Below are positions 45,228-53,515 of a DNA stretch of 64,000 bases, in pieces. The first letter of the stretch is position 1; every line of letters starts with the position of its first letter. Position numbers and translations under genes: made by a program. The notes beneath the pieces are model-generated. The model searched no databases and was not told the DNA's origin. It worked only from the letters and a program-made list of their open reading frames with translations. Source of the stretch: Paenalkalicoccus suaedae (lineage in GTDB: Bacteria; Bacillota; Bacilli; Bacillales; Salisediminibacteriaceae); assembly GCF_006965545.2 (NCBI RefSeq), contig NZ_CP041372.2, forward strand, positions 2,604,001 to 2,668,000, in the 5' to 3' direction.

Positions 45228-45257
45228 AGTAAAGGCTGCCCAAGATTCGGACAGCCT
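45228..45257 (-). terminator. motS terminator
   Basis: On the minus strand AGGCTGTCC and GGGCAGCCT form a 9-bp stem (one G-U) around a 7-nt loop, followed by TTACTTTG. It closes the ccpA-motP-motS unit in this reading: wait position is downstream of mtnN start and upstream side; transcription of motS runs into it before mtnN. Confidence 0.75.
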
Positions 45258-45264
45258 CCATGTA

Positions 45265-46038
45265 TTAAAATAAATCGCCCTCTTCGTAAGATGGATCCGA
45301 GATTACTATCACAACACGACGATTTTGTTGCAGGTTGTCTTCTGTTGTATTTGGGACCACTGGTCTTGTATCTCCATAGCCGACCGCAATAAAGCGACGC
45401 GGATCTAAAGCAAAGTCATCGACAACGTAACGTATAACGCTACTTGCTCTCGCTCCAGACAGCTCCCAGTTCGAAGGGAATTGTGCCGTATTGATTGGGC
45501 GTGAGTCCGTGTGACCTTCCACCTTCACTAAGTTAGGCATTGAGCTTAATAATGTGCCTACTTTTTCTAAAAAAGGCTCTGCTTCTTCAATTAATACGGC
45601 GCTCGCTGATTCAAATAACGTTTGCTCTTGAAGAACGAGTACGACTCCTCTATCATCTCTTGAAGCAGTAATTTCTTCGGTTAATTCATTTTCTTCTAAG
45701 AATTCCTGTACCTCTTCAAGCACCTCATCAAGCTGCTGATTCATCTCTGCCTCATCCATCTCCATAAACTCTTGGAATGGATCAGTCTCTTCTCCAAACG
45801 GATTATCTCTTACTTCTCGATCCTCAGCCGGATTTTCGAACGGGACAACGGAAGGAAAGAAATCAAATACGGCTCGATCTTGGAAAGAATCTGCTATCGC
45901 ACGGAATTTCGTTGCATCGACGACAGACATAGAGAAAAGTAAAATGAAAAACACAAGAATGAGCGTTATCATATCCGCAAAGGTAACCATCCATTTTGGA
46001 GCGCCTTTGTCTTCTGATTGCTGTCTGCGCCTATTCAT
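45265..46038 (-). CDS. motS: Flagellar stator protein MotS
   Basis: The B-type subunit of the Na+-coupled MotPS stator. The 257-residue protein has one membrane helix (TFADMITLILVFFILLFSMS, about 19-38) with the conserved ion-binding Asp, a long acidic linker with coiled-coil character, and a C-terminal OmpA-like peptidoglycan-binding domain (VKVEGHTDSRPI, NWELSGARAS, FIAVGYGDTRPV). It overlaps motP by 8 bp. Assignment as MotS and not MotB rests on the position behind ccpA and the MotP partner. Confidence 0.93.
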   Translation of the reverse strand: MNRRRQQSEDKGAPKWMVTFADMITLILVFFILLFSMSVVDATKFRAIADSFQDRAVFDFFPSVVPFENPAEDREVRDNPFGEETDPFQEFMEMDEAEMNQQLDEVLEEVQEFLEENELTEEITASRDDRGVVLVLQEQTLFESASAVLIEEAEPFLEKVGTLLSSMPNLVKVEGHTDSRPINTAQFPSNWELSGARASSVIRYVVDDFALDPRRFIAVGYGDTRPVVPNTTEDNLQQNRRVVIVISDPSYEEGDLF

Positions 46039-46840
46039 TTTCTACCGACTCCTCTGTGCCCTCCTCTTTTGCTTTTGAGTTAGATGGTAAAAAGGCACTT
46101 AGTTTCTCTTGAAGAATCTTAGGGTTTTGCCCAGATTGAACGCCAATAACACCTTCAATAATGATTTGCTTGACGAAAACTTCCTCTTCTGTGCTTATTT
46201 GCAGTTTATTCGCCATTGGAATAAATACAAGGTTAGCTAAAAGTGATCCGTATAGGGTTGTAAGTAACGCAACGGCCATGTTCGGACCAAGAGTCGATGG
46301 ATCATTTAAGTTTTGTAGCATGAGTACAAGACCTACTAACGTACCAATCATTCCCCAAGCAGGAGCATAATCGCCGGACTTTTCAAGGATGAGGCGACCT
46401 TTACGGTGACGCTCCTCCATTGCTACTACTTCAGCCATCATAATGTCTTTAATTATATCCGGTTCAATTCCATCAACCGCAAGTAATACTCCCTTTTCAA
46501 TGAAAGGATCTTCTACGTCCTCAAGACCCGCTTCTAGAGCTAATAGCCCTTCACGACGAGCCTTAGTTGATAAATCGACGAACGTATCAATGAGCGACTG
46601 TAAGTTATGATTTCGCATGCGAAAGGCTTCTAATAGGACCTTCGGCAATAGCTTCAGCTCATCTAAAGAAAAGTTAATCATTAGTGCGGCAAATAATCCC
46701 CCAAAAACGATCAGAATGGAAGCAATTTGAATAAAGTCTCCAATTCCACCTTCTCCTGCTGAACTAGAAAAAATAGCGAAAAATATTGCTGTTAATCCCA
46801 AAAAGATTCCTATCGGTGTTAAAATGTCTGTTTTTTTCAT
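46031..46840 (-). CDS. motP: Flagellar stator protein MotP
   Basis: The A-type subunit of the Na+ stator, with four membrane helices. The 269-residue protein shows the family segment GDYAPAWGMIGTLVGLVLMLQ with LNDPSTLGPNMAVALLTTLYGSLLANL and the end GVIGVQSGQNPKIL. The ATG at 46840 follows GGGGAGAG; a longer reading to 46870 adds ten unlikely residues. It starts 53 bp after ccpA stops, as in B. subtilis. Confidence 0.94.
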   Translation of the reverse strand: MKKTDILTPIGIFLGLTAIFFAIFSSSAGEGGIGDFIQIASILIVFGGLFAALMINFSLDELKLLPKVLLEAFRMRNHNLQSLIDTFVDLSTKARREGLLALEAGLEDVEDPFIEKGVLLAVDGIEPDIIKDIMMAEVVAMEERHRKGRLILEKSGDYAPAWGMIGTLVGLVLMLQNLNDPSTLGPNMAVALLTTLYGSLLANLVFIPMANKLQISTEEEVFVKQIIIEGVIGVQSGQNPKILQEKLSAFLPSNSKAKEEGTEESVENE

Positions 46841-46893
46841 CGCTCTCTCCCCACCACAGTAGTTCTCCAACTAAGCTTTGGGAGTATTACCTA

Positions 46894-47907
46894 TTACTCT
46901 GAGTCTGAGAAAGAAGTGGAATGACGATATTCAATACGGTGAGGAAGGACAACTGCGGGATCTGTCACTTCTTCTTTATTCATGTACTTCGTTAAAAGTC
47001 TCATGGATACAGCACCAATATCGTACATAGGTTGAACGACAGTAGTTAACGTTGGACGGACCATTGTCGCTAAACGCGTGTTATCAAACCCGATAATGTC
47101 AAAATCTTGAGGGATCGAGTAACCAGCGTCTTGTGCGCCGTGGATAAGGCCTAAAGCCATTTCATCCGTCGATGCGAAAATTGCCGTTGGTTTTTCCTCA
47201 AGCTTTAATAAAGATTCCATTGCTTCCAGACCAGAGTCATACGTATAGTCACCAATTACGACTAAGTTATCATCCACTTCAAGAGATGCCTCTTGGAGTG
47301 CAGCTTTATAGCCTGAAAACTTCTCGTAGCCATTAATCGGATCTTCTAGCGTACCGGATAGCATCGCAATCCGCTTATGTCCCTGACGAATGAGCGCATC
47401 CACTGCATCCTTCGCTGCATGCTTGTAATCAATATTGACAGATGGGAATTCCTTCTTCTCATCTAGAGTGGCGGATAATACAACCGGCACTGGAGATTTT
47501 TTAAATGCTTCTTCATGTTCTTTTGTGATCTCTCCGCCCATAAAGACAATACCATCCACCTGCTTCTCTAGAAGCGTGTTGATTAAGTGAATTTCTTTTT
47601 CTTTATTTTGGTCGGAGTTACTTAAGATGATGTTGTACTTATACATTGTCGCGATATCTTCAATCCCACGAGCCAATTCGGAAAAGAAAATGCTAGAAAT
47701 ATCCGGAATAATGACACCAACAGTCGTTGTCTTCTTACTCGCAAGTCCACGTGCAACAGCATTAGGGCGATACCCTAAACGCTCAATTGCCTCTAAAACT
47801 CGCTTTCTCGTCGTTGGCTTTACATTTGGATTACCGTTTACAACTCGAGATACAGTTGCCATTGATACTCCAGCTTCTCGCGCTACATCATAAATAGTGA
47901 CATTCAT
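46894..47907 (-). CDS. ccpA: Catabolite control protein A
   Basis: The LacI-family master regulator of carbon catabolite control, acting with Ser-phosphorylated HPr at cre sites. The 337-residue protein starts [31 protein letters not shown] (HTH and hinge helix to about 60) and continues with the periplasmic-binding-like core. The ATG at 47907 follows GAGGAGG. Candidate cre sites occur in this window at 14849 and 18045. Confidence 0.97.
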   Translation of the reverse strand: MNVTIYDVAREAGVSMATVSRVVNGNPNVKPTTRKRVLEAIERLGYRPNAVARGLASKKTTTVGVIIPDISSIFFSELARGIEDIATMYKYNIILSNSDQNKEKEIHLINTLLEKQVDGIVFMGGEITKEHEEAFKKSPVPVVLSATLDEKKEFPSVNIDYKHAAKDAVDALIRQGHKRIAMLSGTLEDPINGYEKFSGYKAALQEASLEVDDNLVVIGDYTYDSGLEAMESLLKLEEKPTAIFASTDEMALGLIHGAQDAGYSIPQDFDIIGFDNTRLATMVRPTLTTVVQPMYDIGAVSMRLLTKYMNKEEVTDPAVVLPHRIEYRHSTSFSDSE

Positions 47908-48122
47908 GCTTGCTCCTCCTCTAACAGTATACATATTTTGGTTTTCATTTTTTCATAATGTACTGTTATGATACGACACTTTATAGAGGTGCGCAAACTA
48001 TACATTATATCGACAAGTATCGTCCGCACCTAAAGTATTTTGACAGAAAAACTCAATATTTTTTCTGTCTATTGTGAATAAGTATCGTCATAACTAAATA
48101 AATATAAACCATTTTCCCAAAC

Positions 48123-48164
48123 AAAAAAGGGTGACCAAACGTCTTATTGACCGTTGTGCCACCC
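48123..48164 (-). terminator. aroA terminator
   Basis: On the minus strand GGGTGGC and GTCACCC pair, extended inward by AACG/CGTT, followed by six T. It closes the aroA unit. Confidence 0.8.
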
Positions 48165-48227
48165 CTCTTATTCTAATGAGACACTTTTCTAACTTTACTG
48201 CTTAATCGATAGAAGTGTCAAGCCTCA

Positions 48228-49322
48228 TTACTTGATTGTGACTTTACCAGGCTTATATAAACCAGACTCTTCAAGCTTGGCTAGGAACTCCTCGAACTGC
48301 GGAATATCCATTTGCTGTGCAGAGTCAGATAGAGCAACCGCTGGATCTGGGTGAACCTCTGTCATCACACCATCTGCTCCAATAGCAAGTGCTGCTTTAG
48401 CCGTTGGTAGAAGAAGATCACGACGTCCTGTAGAGTGCGTCACGTCTACAAATACAGGTAGATGCGTTTCTTGCTTTAAGATAGGCACAGCAGAAATATC
48501 TAATGTATTACGAGTCGCTGTCTCGTACGTTCGGATACCTCGCTCACAGAGAATAATTTGTCCGTTACCACGTGAGTGAATGTACTCAGCAGCATTAATG
48601 AATTCTGCAATCGTAGCCGATAAGCCACGCTTTAATAGAATTGGCTTGTTTACGCTACCCGCAGCTTTTAATAGCTCAAAGTTTTGCATGTTACGTGCGC
48701 CAATTTGAATCACATCTAGGTAATCGACAGCTGTCTCAATATCATGAGGTGTTACAATCTCACTGATTACAGCTAGGTCATGCTTGTCTGCTACTTCTTT
48801 TAATATCTTTAGTCCTTCTACTCCAAGACCTTGGAAGTCGTAAGGAGAAGTACGTGGCTTGAAGGCACCACCGCGAAGAAGCTTTAGCCCTTGCTTTTTG
48901 ACAGCTGCCGCTACTTCATCTACTTGCTCAAAGCTTTCAACGGAACATGGACCAACGATCAGTCGTTGCTGACCATCTCCAATTTGTTCGCCTTTGATAT
49001 CAACAATTGTATTCTGTGGATGATTTTTACGAGACACTAATAGCGCTTTACTATGATCATCCTCTTGTAACTCTAAGCTTGCTTTAAAAATTTCTTTAAA
49101 TATATGCTGAAGCGTCGAAGTTTCGAATGGTCCCTCGTTCTTCTCCGCAATCTCATCTAACATTTTACGTTCTCTTACTGGGTCAAAACGATTTAGTCCT
49201 TGGGATGCTTTTACTTTACCAATCTCCTGTGCAATCTTTCCTCTTTGAGCGATAAGCTCAACTAGCTGATCATTTACCCCATCTAACTGCTTTCTCAACT
49301 GCTCTAATTGTTCATTAGCCAT
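48228..49322 (-). CDS. aroA: DAHP synthase with N-terminal chorismate mutase
   Basis: First step of the shikimate pathway: condensation of PEP and erythrose 4-phosphate, with feedback sensing through the mutase domain. The 364-residue protein has an AroQ-type chorismate mutase (about 1-85; [19 protein letters not shown]) and a type I-beta DAHP synthase core ([22 protein letters not shown], the metal and substrate region [17 protein letters not shown]). It is divergent from the FtsA-like gene. Confidence 0.97.
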   Translation of the reverse strand: MANEQLEQLRKQLDGVNDQLVELIAQRGKIAQEIGKVKASQGLNRFDPVRERKMLDEIAEKNEGPFETSTLQHIFKEIFKASLELQEDDHSKALLVSRKNHPQNTIVDIKGEQIGDGQQRLIVGPCSVESFEQVDEVAAAVKKQGLKLLRGGAFKPRTSPYDFQGLGVEGLKILKEVADKHDLAVISEIVTPHDIETAVDYLDVIQIGARNMQNFELLKAAGSVNKPILLKRGLSATIAEFINAAEYIHSRGNGQIILCERGIRTYETATRNTLDISAVPILKQETHLPVFVDVTHSTGRRDLLLPTAKAALAIGADGVMTEVHPDPAVALSDSAQQMDIPQFEEFLAKLEESGLYKPGKVTIK

Positions 49323-49465
49323 AAATAAAAACTCCTCTCATTTGCTGACAAGTCATCGTTGACTTCGAATTTAATGTTATTATATAGGATAAAGAATCAG
49401 ATGTCACGAACTTTTCTTTATTAGTTAGACGCTTTTAAGCGTTAAAGTGATAAAAATACGCTTAC

Positions 49466-49497
49466 AATGCCTACCTGAAGGCATTTCTTATTTTTTT
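49466..49497 (+). terminator. Terminator-like hairpin in the leader of the FtsA-like gene
   Basis: AATGCCT (49466-49472) pairs with AGGCATT (49479-49485) around a 6-nt loop, followed by TCTTA and seven T. It faces the gene that starts 30 bp later and has no T run in the other direction, so it is not the aroA terminator. An attenuator is possible. Confidence 0.5.
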
Positions 49498-49526
49498 ATT
49501 TCGAAAAAAATATTGGAGGTACCTAT

Positions 49527-51686
49527 ATGTCACATGAATCTGAACGTATTTTTGGCTTAGATATTGGCACACGATCTGTTGTAGGTTTATTGCTTGAACA
49601 GAAGGAAAGCGGCTACCATGTTCATGATGTTTTAAGTATCGAACATAAAGACCGCTCGATGCTTGATGGTCAAATACATAATGTTGTTGCTGTCGCGGAT
49701 ACGATTATTCAAGTAAAAGAAAAGTTAGAAGCAAAGCATGGCAAATTAACGAAGGTTTGCGTAGCCGCAGCTGGACGTGCATTAAAAACGGAACGAGCAA
49801 CTATGGAGATGAACATAGAAGGCCATCCTATTTTTAATCGTGAAGCTCTGTTGCATCTAGAATTACAAGCTGTTCAACAGGCACAGTTTAAATTAGTAAA
49901 GGATCATCAAACTACTGACTATTGCGTTGGATACTCTGTAGTTGATTATAAATTGGACAATGAAGTGATTGGAAGCTTGATAGACCAACGTGGGGAGATT
50001 GCCTCCGTAGAGGTTATTGCCACGTTTCTGCCTAAAGTGGTGGTAGAATCACTACTCGCCGCATTAGAGCGCGCAGATTTAACGCTTGAGGCCTTAACAC
50101 TTGAGCCTATCGCTGCAATCAACGTCCTAATCCCCTCTTCTATGAGACGATTAAACGTCGCATTAGTAGACATAGGAGCCGGCACATCAGATATTGCAAT
50201 AACGGAGTCCGGAACGGTAACGGCATACGGCATGGTTCCTAGTGCAGGAGATGAGATTACAGAAGCTTTAAGCGATAGCTTCCTATTAGATTTTGCAGAA
50301 GCAGAAGTAATAAAAAGAAAGCTGTCAACCGAAGCAGAAGTAACGGTTACAGATATTTTAGGCATGGAGCAAGAGCTGGTTACGAGTGCGGTAGTTGGCG
50401 AAATCGATGCTGCAATTGAGCGGTTAGCAAGTCAAATTAGCGAAGAGATTATTTTGCTAAACGGACGTCCTCCTAAAGCGGTGATGCTAGTTGGAGGCGG
50501 TAGCTTAACGCCTTCATTACCTGGAAAAGTAGCTGCGAAGCTTTCACTACCTGAAGCGCGTGTTGCGATTCGAGGCATAGATGCGATTAAGGATTTAACG
50601 TTTGAGGATGAATATGAACCGACGCCGGAGCTTGTGACACCGATCGGTATTGCGATTGCCGCCAAGGAAAGCCCAATCGAATATGTCAGTATTAAAGTAA
50701 ATGAGCAAACCGTTCGTTTATTTGATATGAAGCAACTTACTGTAGCAGATGGACTTTTAGCCAGTGGCGTAGACGTATCTTCTCTTTCTGGAAAACCCGG
50801 TCTTGCGATGATTGTGACAGTAGATGGTCGTAAAGTAACCATCCCTGGACATTTCGGAGAGCTGCCAGTTATTATGTTAAACGGTGAAGAGGTTGCTTTA
50901 GATACTCCTTTGCATAACGGGGATATTCTTCAAGTAAAACAAGGGACACAAGGTGCTGATGCGAAAGCAACCGTGAATGACGTGACTGATCATCCAGAGC
51001 CGATCATGCTAACAATTAATGGTGGTAAACGGTCTATTCCTGTTCGTATCCGAGTGAATGGTCATGAGACAAGTGGTCAGCATGAGCTTCGTGATAGAGA
51101 TGTGATTGAAGTGGAGAAGCCCCGAACACTTGCAGATGTCACTGACCTATCAGAGCTATTTGATAGTAAATCAGTAAAAGTATTTGTGCAGGATAGAGAA
51201 ATTATACTATCTACACATGCAACTATTACTATTAATGGTGTTCAGGCAACCCGAACTTCCCTTATTAAGTCTGGAGACGCCCTATCCATTTCAGAGGAAA
51301 ATACAAAGAAAGCCGATTTCACTCTAAAAGATGCTATCTTAGCATTCGGAGAGGATGCAGACAGAGAAATTACGGTGACGTTTAATGATCAGAAGGTTGT
51401 GCTGAGGAAAGAGCTGTATGACTGCTACTTGGACGAGCGTGCTGTCTCTTATCAAACGAAGGTGAAGCACGGAGATCGAATTAAGCTAAAAAAGCGTCAG
51501 CCTGAACCATTTATTTTTCAGGATGTTTTCTCCAAGGTGGATATTGAACGACCTTCGGATAGCAATAAGAAGCCAGTTATTTTGCAAAATAATGAGGTTA
51601 CTAATTTTGCGGCTTCGATTCATCATGGTGATTCGCTGAGACTTGATTGGGTAGAAGCGACGAAGAATGGATCTAGTGGCGTATAA
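49527..51686 (+). CDS. FtsA/PilM-type actin-like protein with C-terminal repeats
   Basis: A 719-residue protein. The first half (about 1-390) has the actin/Hsp70-like ATPase fold of FtsA: phosphate-1 IFGLDIGTRSVVGLL, phosphate-2 VALVDIGAGTSDIAI near 212 and the adenosine motif MLVGGGSLTPSLPG near 323. The second half holds four or five repeats of about 40 residues, each a short beta strand followed by an NG turn and a GD-x-(I/L)-x-(V/L) end (NGDILQV, RDVIEV, SGDALSI, HGDRIKL, HGDSLRL). FtsA itself ends in a membrane helix and binds FtsZ; neither is seen here. Similar large FtsA-like proteins occur in Bacillus with no assigned role. Good GGAGG site before the ATG. Confidence 0.85.
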   Translation: MSHESERIFGLDIGTRSVVGLLLEQKESGYHVHDVLSIEHKDRSMLDGQIHNVVAVADTIIQVKEKLEAKHGKLTKVCVAAAGRALKTERATMEMNIEGHPIFNREALLHLELQAVQQAQFKLVKDHQTTDYCVGYSVVDYKLDNEVIGSLIDQRGEIASVEVIATFLPKVVVESLLAALERADLTLEALTLEPIAAINVLIPSSMRRLNVALVDIGAGTSDIAITESGTVTAYGMVPSAGDEITEALSDSFLLDFAEAEVIKRKLSTEAEVTVTDILGMEQELVTSAVVGEIDAAIERLASQISEEIILLNGRPPKAVMLVGGGSLTPSLPGKVAAKLSLPEARVAIRGIDAIKDLTFEDEYEPTPELVTPIGIAIAAKESPIEYVSIKVNEQTVRLFDMKQLTVADGLLASGVDVSSLSGKPGLAMIVTVDGRKVTIPGHFGELPVIMLNGEEVALDTPLHNGDILQVKQGTQGADAKATVNDVTDHPEPIMLTINGGKRSIPVRIRVNGHETSGQHELRDRDVIEVEKPRTLADVTDLSELFDSKSVKVFVQDREIILSTHATITINGVQATRTSLIKSGDALSISEENTKKADFTLKDAILAFGEDADREITVTFNDQKVVLRKELYDCYLDERAVSYQTKVKHGDRIKLKKRQPEPFIFQDVFSKVDIERPSDSNKKPVILQNNEVTNFAASIHHGDSLRLDWVEATKNGSSGV

Positions 51687-51760
51687 TAGATAGTGTAACT
51701 CACTATTTTGCGTTCTTAGAGAGAAAAAGAGCTTAGTTAAAAAAGGTTGTGAGTAATAGG

Positions 51761-51797
51761 AGGAGTAACCCATCTAAAATAGAGGTTACTCCTTTTT
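51761..51797 (+). terminator. Terminator of the FtsA-like gene
   Basis: AGGAGTAACC (51761-51770) and GGTTACTCCT (51784-51793) form a perfect 10-bp stem, loop 13 nt, with a T run. Confidence 0.93.
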
Positions 51798-51831
51798 GAC
51801 GTAGATAAGGACGTCTACATGCATAGCTTTC

Positions 51832-52070
51832 GGTTAATTGAGACTTTTTTCCGGTTGATTGGCGCTCTTATCCGGTTAATCGAAGCACGTTTTCGGTTAA
51901 TTGGCGCTCTTACTCGATTAATCGAAGCACGTTTCCGGTTAATTGGCACTCTTATCCGGTTGATCGGAGCCCGCTTCCGGTTAATCGACGCTCCTATCCG
52001 GTTAATCGAGACTCGTTCCCGATTAATTGCAGCCCAAACTCCGTTAATCAAATCACCGGTTCCGGTTAAA
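51832..52070 (-). repeat. Phased tandem array F: GGTTAAT keyword every 21 bp
   Basis: GGTTAAT or a one-base variant starts at 51832, 51853, 51874, 51895, 51916, 51937, 51958, 51979, 52000, 52021 and 52042 (all 21 bp apart) and at 52064 (22). Read away from the ytxJ terminator (minus strand) the keyword is ATTAACCG, identical to array C. The remaining bases of the units vary, with GCACG and GCGCTC recurring. The array lies between the terminators of two convergent genes. The frame with INRKRAP-type repeats is a by-product of the step. Confidence 0.95.
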
Positions 52071-52085
52071 CACATAACATTCCCC

Positions 52086-52131
52086 ACAAAAAGAGGCTGA
52101 GACAAATAATTCGCTTTTGTCTCAGCCTCTT
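52086..52131 (-). terminator. GGCTGAGACA-type terminator after ytxJ
   Basis: AAGAGGCTGAGACAAA and TTTGTCTCAGCCTCTT form a perfect 16-bp stem around a 9-nt loop; five T follow in the minus direction. Same type as 9048, 15381 and 40983. Confidence 0.95.
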
Positions 52132-52136
52132 TCTAT

Positions 52137-52460
52137 TTATTCAGCTAATGCTTTTTCTACGTTTTTCTTTGTCACATTCCAATGGCTTGCGTTCCATGTT
52201 ACGTTACCGTCTGCAATGACAAAGGCTTGAGGAGATTCGTGCTTAATGTTGAATGTTTCAGCAACATCATTAGAACCTTCTCGTAGCTCCTGTACGTTTA
52301 AATAGTATAAAGGTACATCAGGGTGTGCCTGCACGAATTTCTCCATCTCGCGGTAAGCTTCTTGGCTTACAGGGCAAGTTAGGCTGTTTTTGAACAGTAC
52401 ATATGTGGAAGTCTGCTCATATAAATTCTTTAGCTGGTCCACGCTTTCTAATTTGTTCAT
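52137..52460 (-). CDS. ytxJ: Bacillithiol-system redox protein YtxJ
   Basis: A 107-residue thioredoxin-fold protein (DUF2847) thought to act as a monothiol bacilliredoxin that removes bacillithiol from protein cysteines. The active site is Cys29 in LTCPVSQEA. The ATG at 52460 follows AGGTGGG. It is the last gene of ytxG-ytxH-ytxJ, 15 bp after ytxH. Confidence 0.92.
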   Translation of the reverse strand: MNKLESVDQLKNLYEQTSTYVLFKNSLTCPVSQEAYREMEKFVQAHPDVPLYYLNVQELREGSNDVAETFNIKHESPQAFVIADGNVTWNASHWNVTKKNVEKALAE

Positions 52461-52475
52461 CTTATATCCCACCTA

Positions 52476-52889
52476 CTAGTTATTCTTTTGCTTCTCGCGC
52501 TCTGTGACTTCTTTGACCAGTTGTTCAACGGATCGCTGTAAGTCTTCAACTTCCTGTCTAACAGAGGCTGCAATGTCTTCGCCCCAGTCATCAAGGTCAT
52601 CTAATAAATAATCAGCAGAGTCTGTTAACTCCTTCATATCTTTGCGCATTGACTTTGTTAAGCGTTTCATACGGTCTAGCATGTTAGTCGTACTTTCTTT
52701 TGCTGAGGATGCTGCTTGATTCGTCCAATCGGATGTTTTATCCACTGCTACTTTTGCCTGCTCCGAGATGTCCTCGCGAAGCTCCTTACCTGATTTAGGT
52801 GTAGATAAGAATGTTGCAGATGCTCCAATAACACCACCTACTAACATACCGACGAAAAAGTCTTTTGTGTTGATTCCTCCATCACTCAT
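52476..52889 (-). CDS. ytxH: YtxH-family general stress protein
   Basis: A 137-residue protein with a glycine-rich N-terminal membrane segment (FFVGMLVGGVIGASATFLSTPKSGKELRED) and a long amphipathic helical part. It is a sigma-B and stationary-phase protein in B. subtilis; function unknown. It starts directly at the ytxG stop. Confidence 0.92.
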   Translation of the reverse strand: MSDGGINTKDFFVGMLVGGVIGASATFLSTPKSGKELREDISEQAKVAVDKTSDWTNQAASSAKESTTNMLDRMKRLTKSMRKDMKELTDSADYLLDDLDDWGEDIAASVRQEVEDLQRSVEQLVKEVTEREKQKNN

Positions 52890-53345
52890 TTACACTTCCT
52901 CCTTTGCAGTAGCTTGCTTTTGAGCCTCAGTTGCCGCTTTCTTAAGCTTCCACTTCGTCCAAAGGTCTAAGGCTACATTTCCCCATTGAACAGCCTTAGC
53001 AACGTTCTCAGACTGCTCATCGGCCTTACGTGAGACAGAGTCTGATACGCGCTTTACTGACTGATTCATATGTTGAAAAGAGTTACCTAATTCTCTTGCA
53101 GCGTAAAATACGGAGTTTAACTCTTCAGATTTATGCTGAAGGTCTTCCGCTAATGCATTCGTTTTATGTACAAGGTTTTGCGATTCTTTTGTAATACCAT
53201 CTACCTGCGTTTTTAAATCGTCTACCGTTTGAGACACGCTGCCTAATGTCTTTTTAACGGATGTTAACGTTTGAATGACGGAGACAACTAGTATGACAAA
53301 TGCTATTGCGATGATAAAGATGCTTACGTAGAGTAACCATTCCAT
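52890..53345 (-). CDS. ytxG: YtxG-family protein (DUF948)
   Basis: A 151-residue protein with one N-terminal membrane helix (about 3-25) and a coiled-coil region of DUF948 type (VKKTLGSVSQTVDDLKTQVDG). It heads the ytxGHJ operon; a surface or envelope stress role is inferred from the operon. AGGAGG precedes the ATG. Confidence 0.92.
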   Translation of the reverse strand: MEWLLYVSIFIIAIAFVILVVSVIQTLTSVKKTLGSVSQTVDDLKTQVDGITKESQNLVHKTNALAEDLQHKSEELNSVFYAARELGNSFQHMNQSVKRVSDSVSRKADEQSENVAKAVQWGNVALDLWTKWKLKKAATEAQKQATAKEEV

Positions 53346-53515
53346 GATTTGTTCCTCCTTTAGTTTCGATAATTGTAGTCTCTATACTTATTGAACAGGA
53401 TTCGCCATCGTTTGTCAAAGTGCTTCTCAAAGACTTTATTTAGATACACGAAGTAGATTTATTAATCATGTCCGTGTAAAATAAAGTCGTACAAAGATTA
53501 GAGGAGGCATATGCC

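Noticed and set aside
48123-48167. T-box-like GGGTGGCAC sequence upstream of ccpA
   Set aside because: It is one arm of the aroA terminator; no Stem I, specifier or antiterminator is present and ccpA is not an amino-acid gene.
51815-52105. ORFs with INRKRAP repeats and the matching plus-strand frame
   Set aside because: Same reason: a by-product of array F; the minus-strand frame also runs through the ytxJ terminator.
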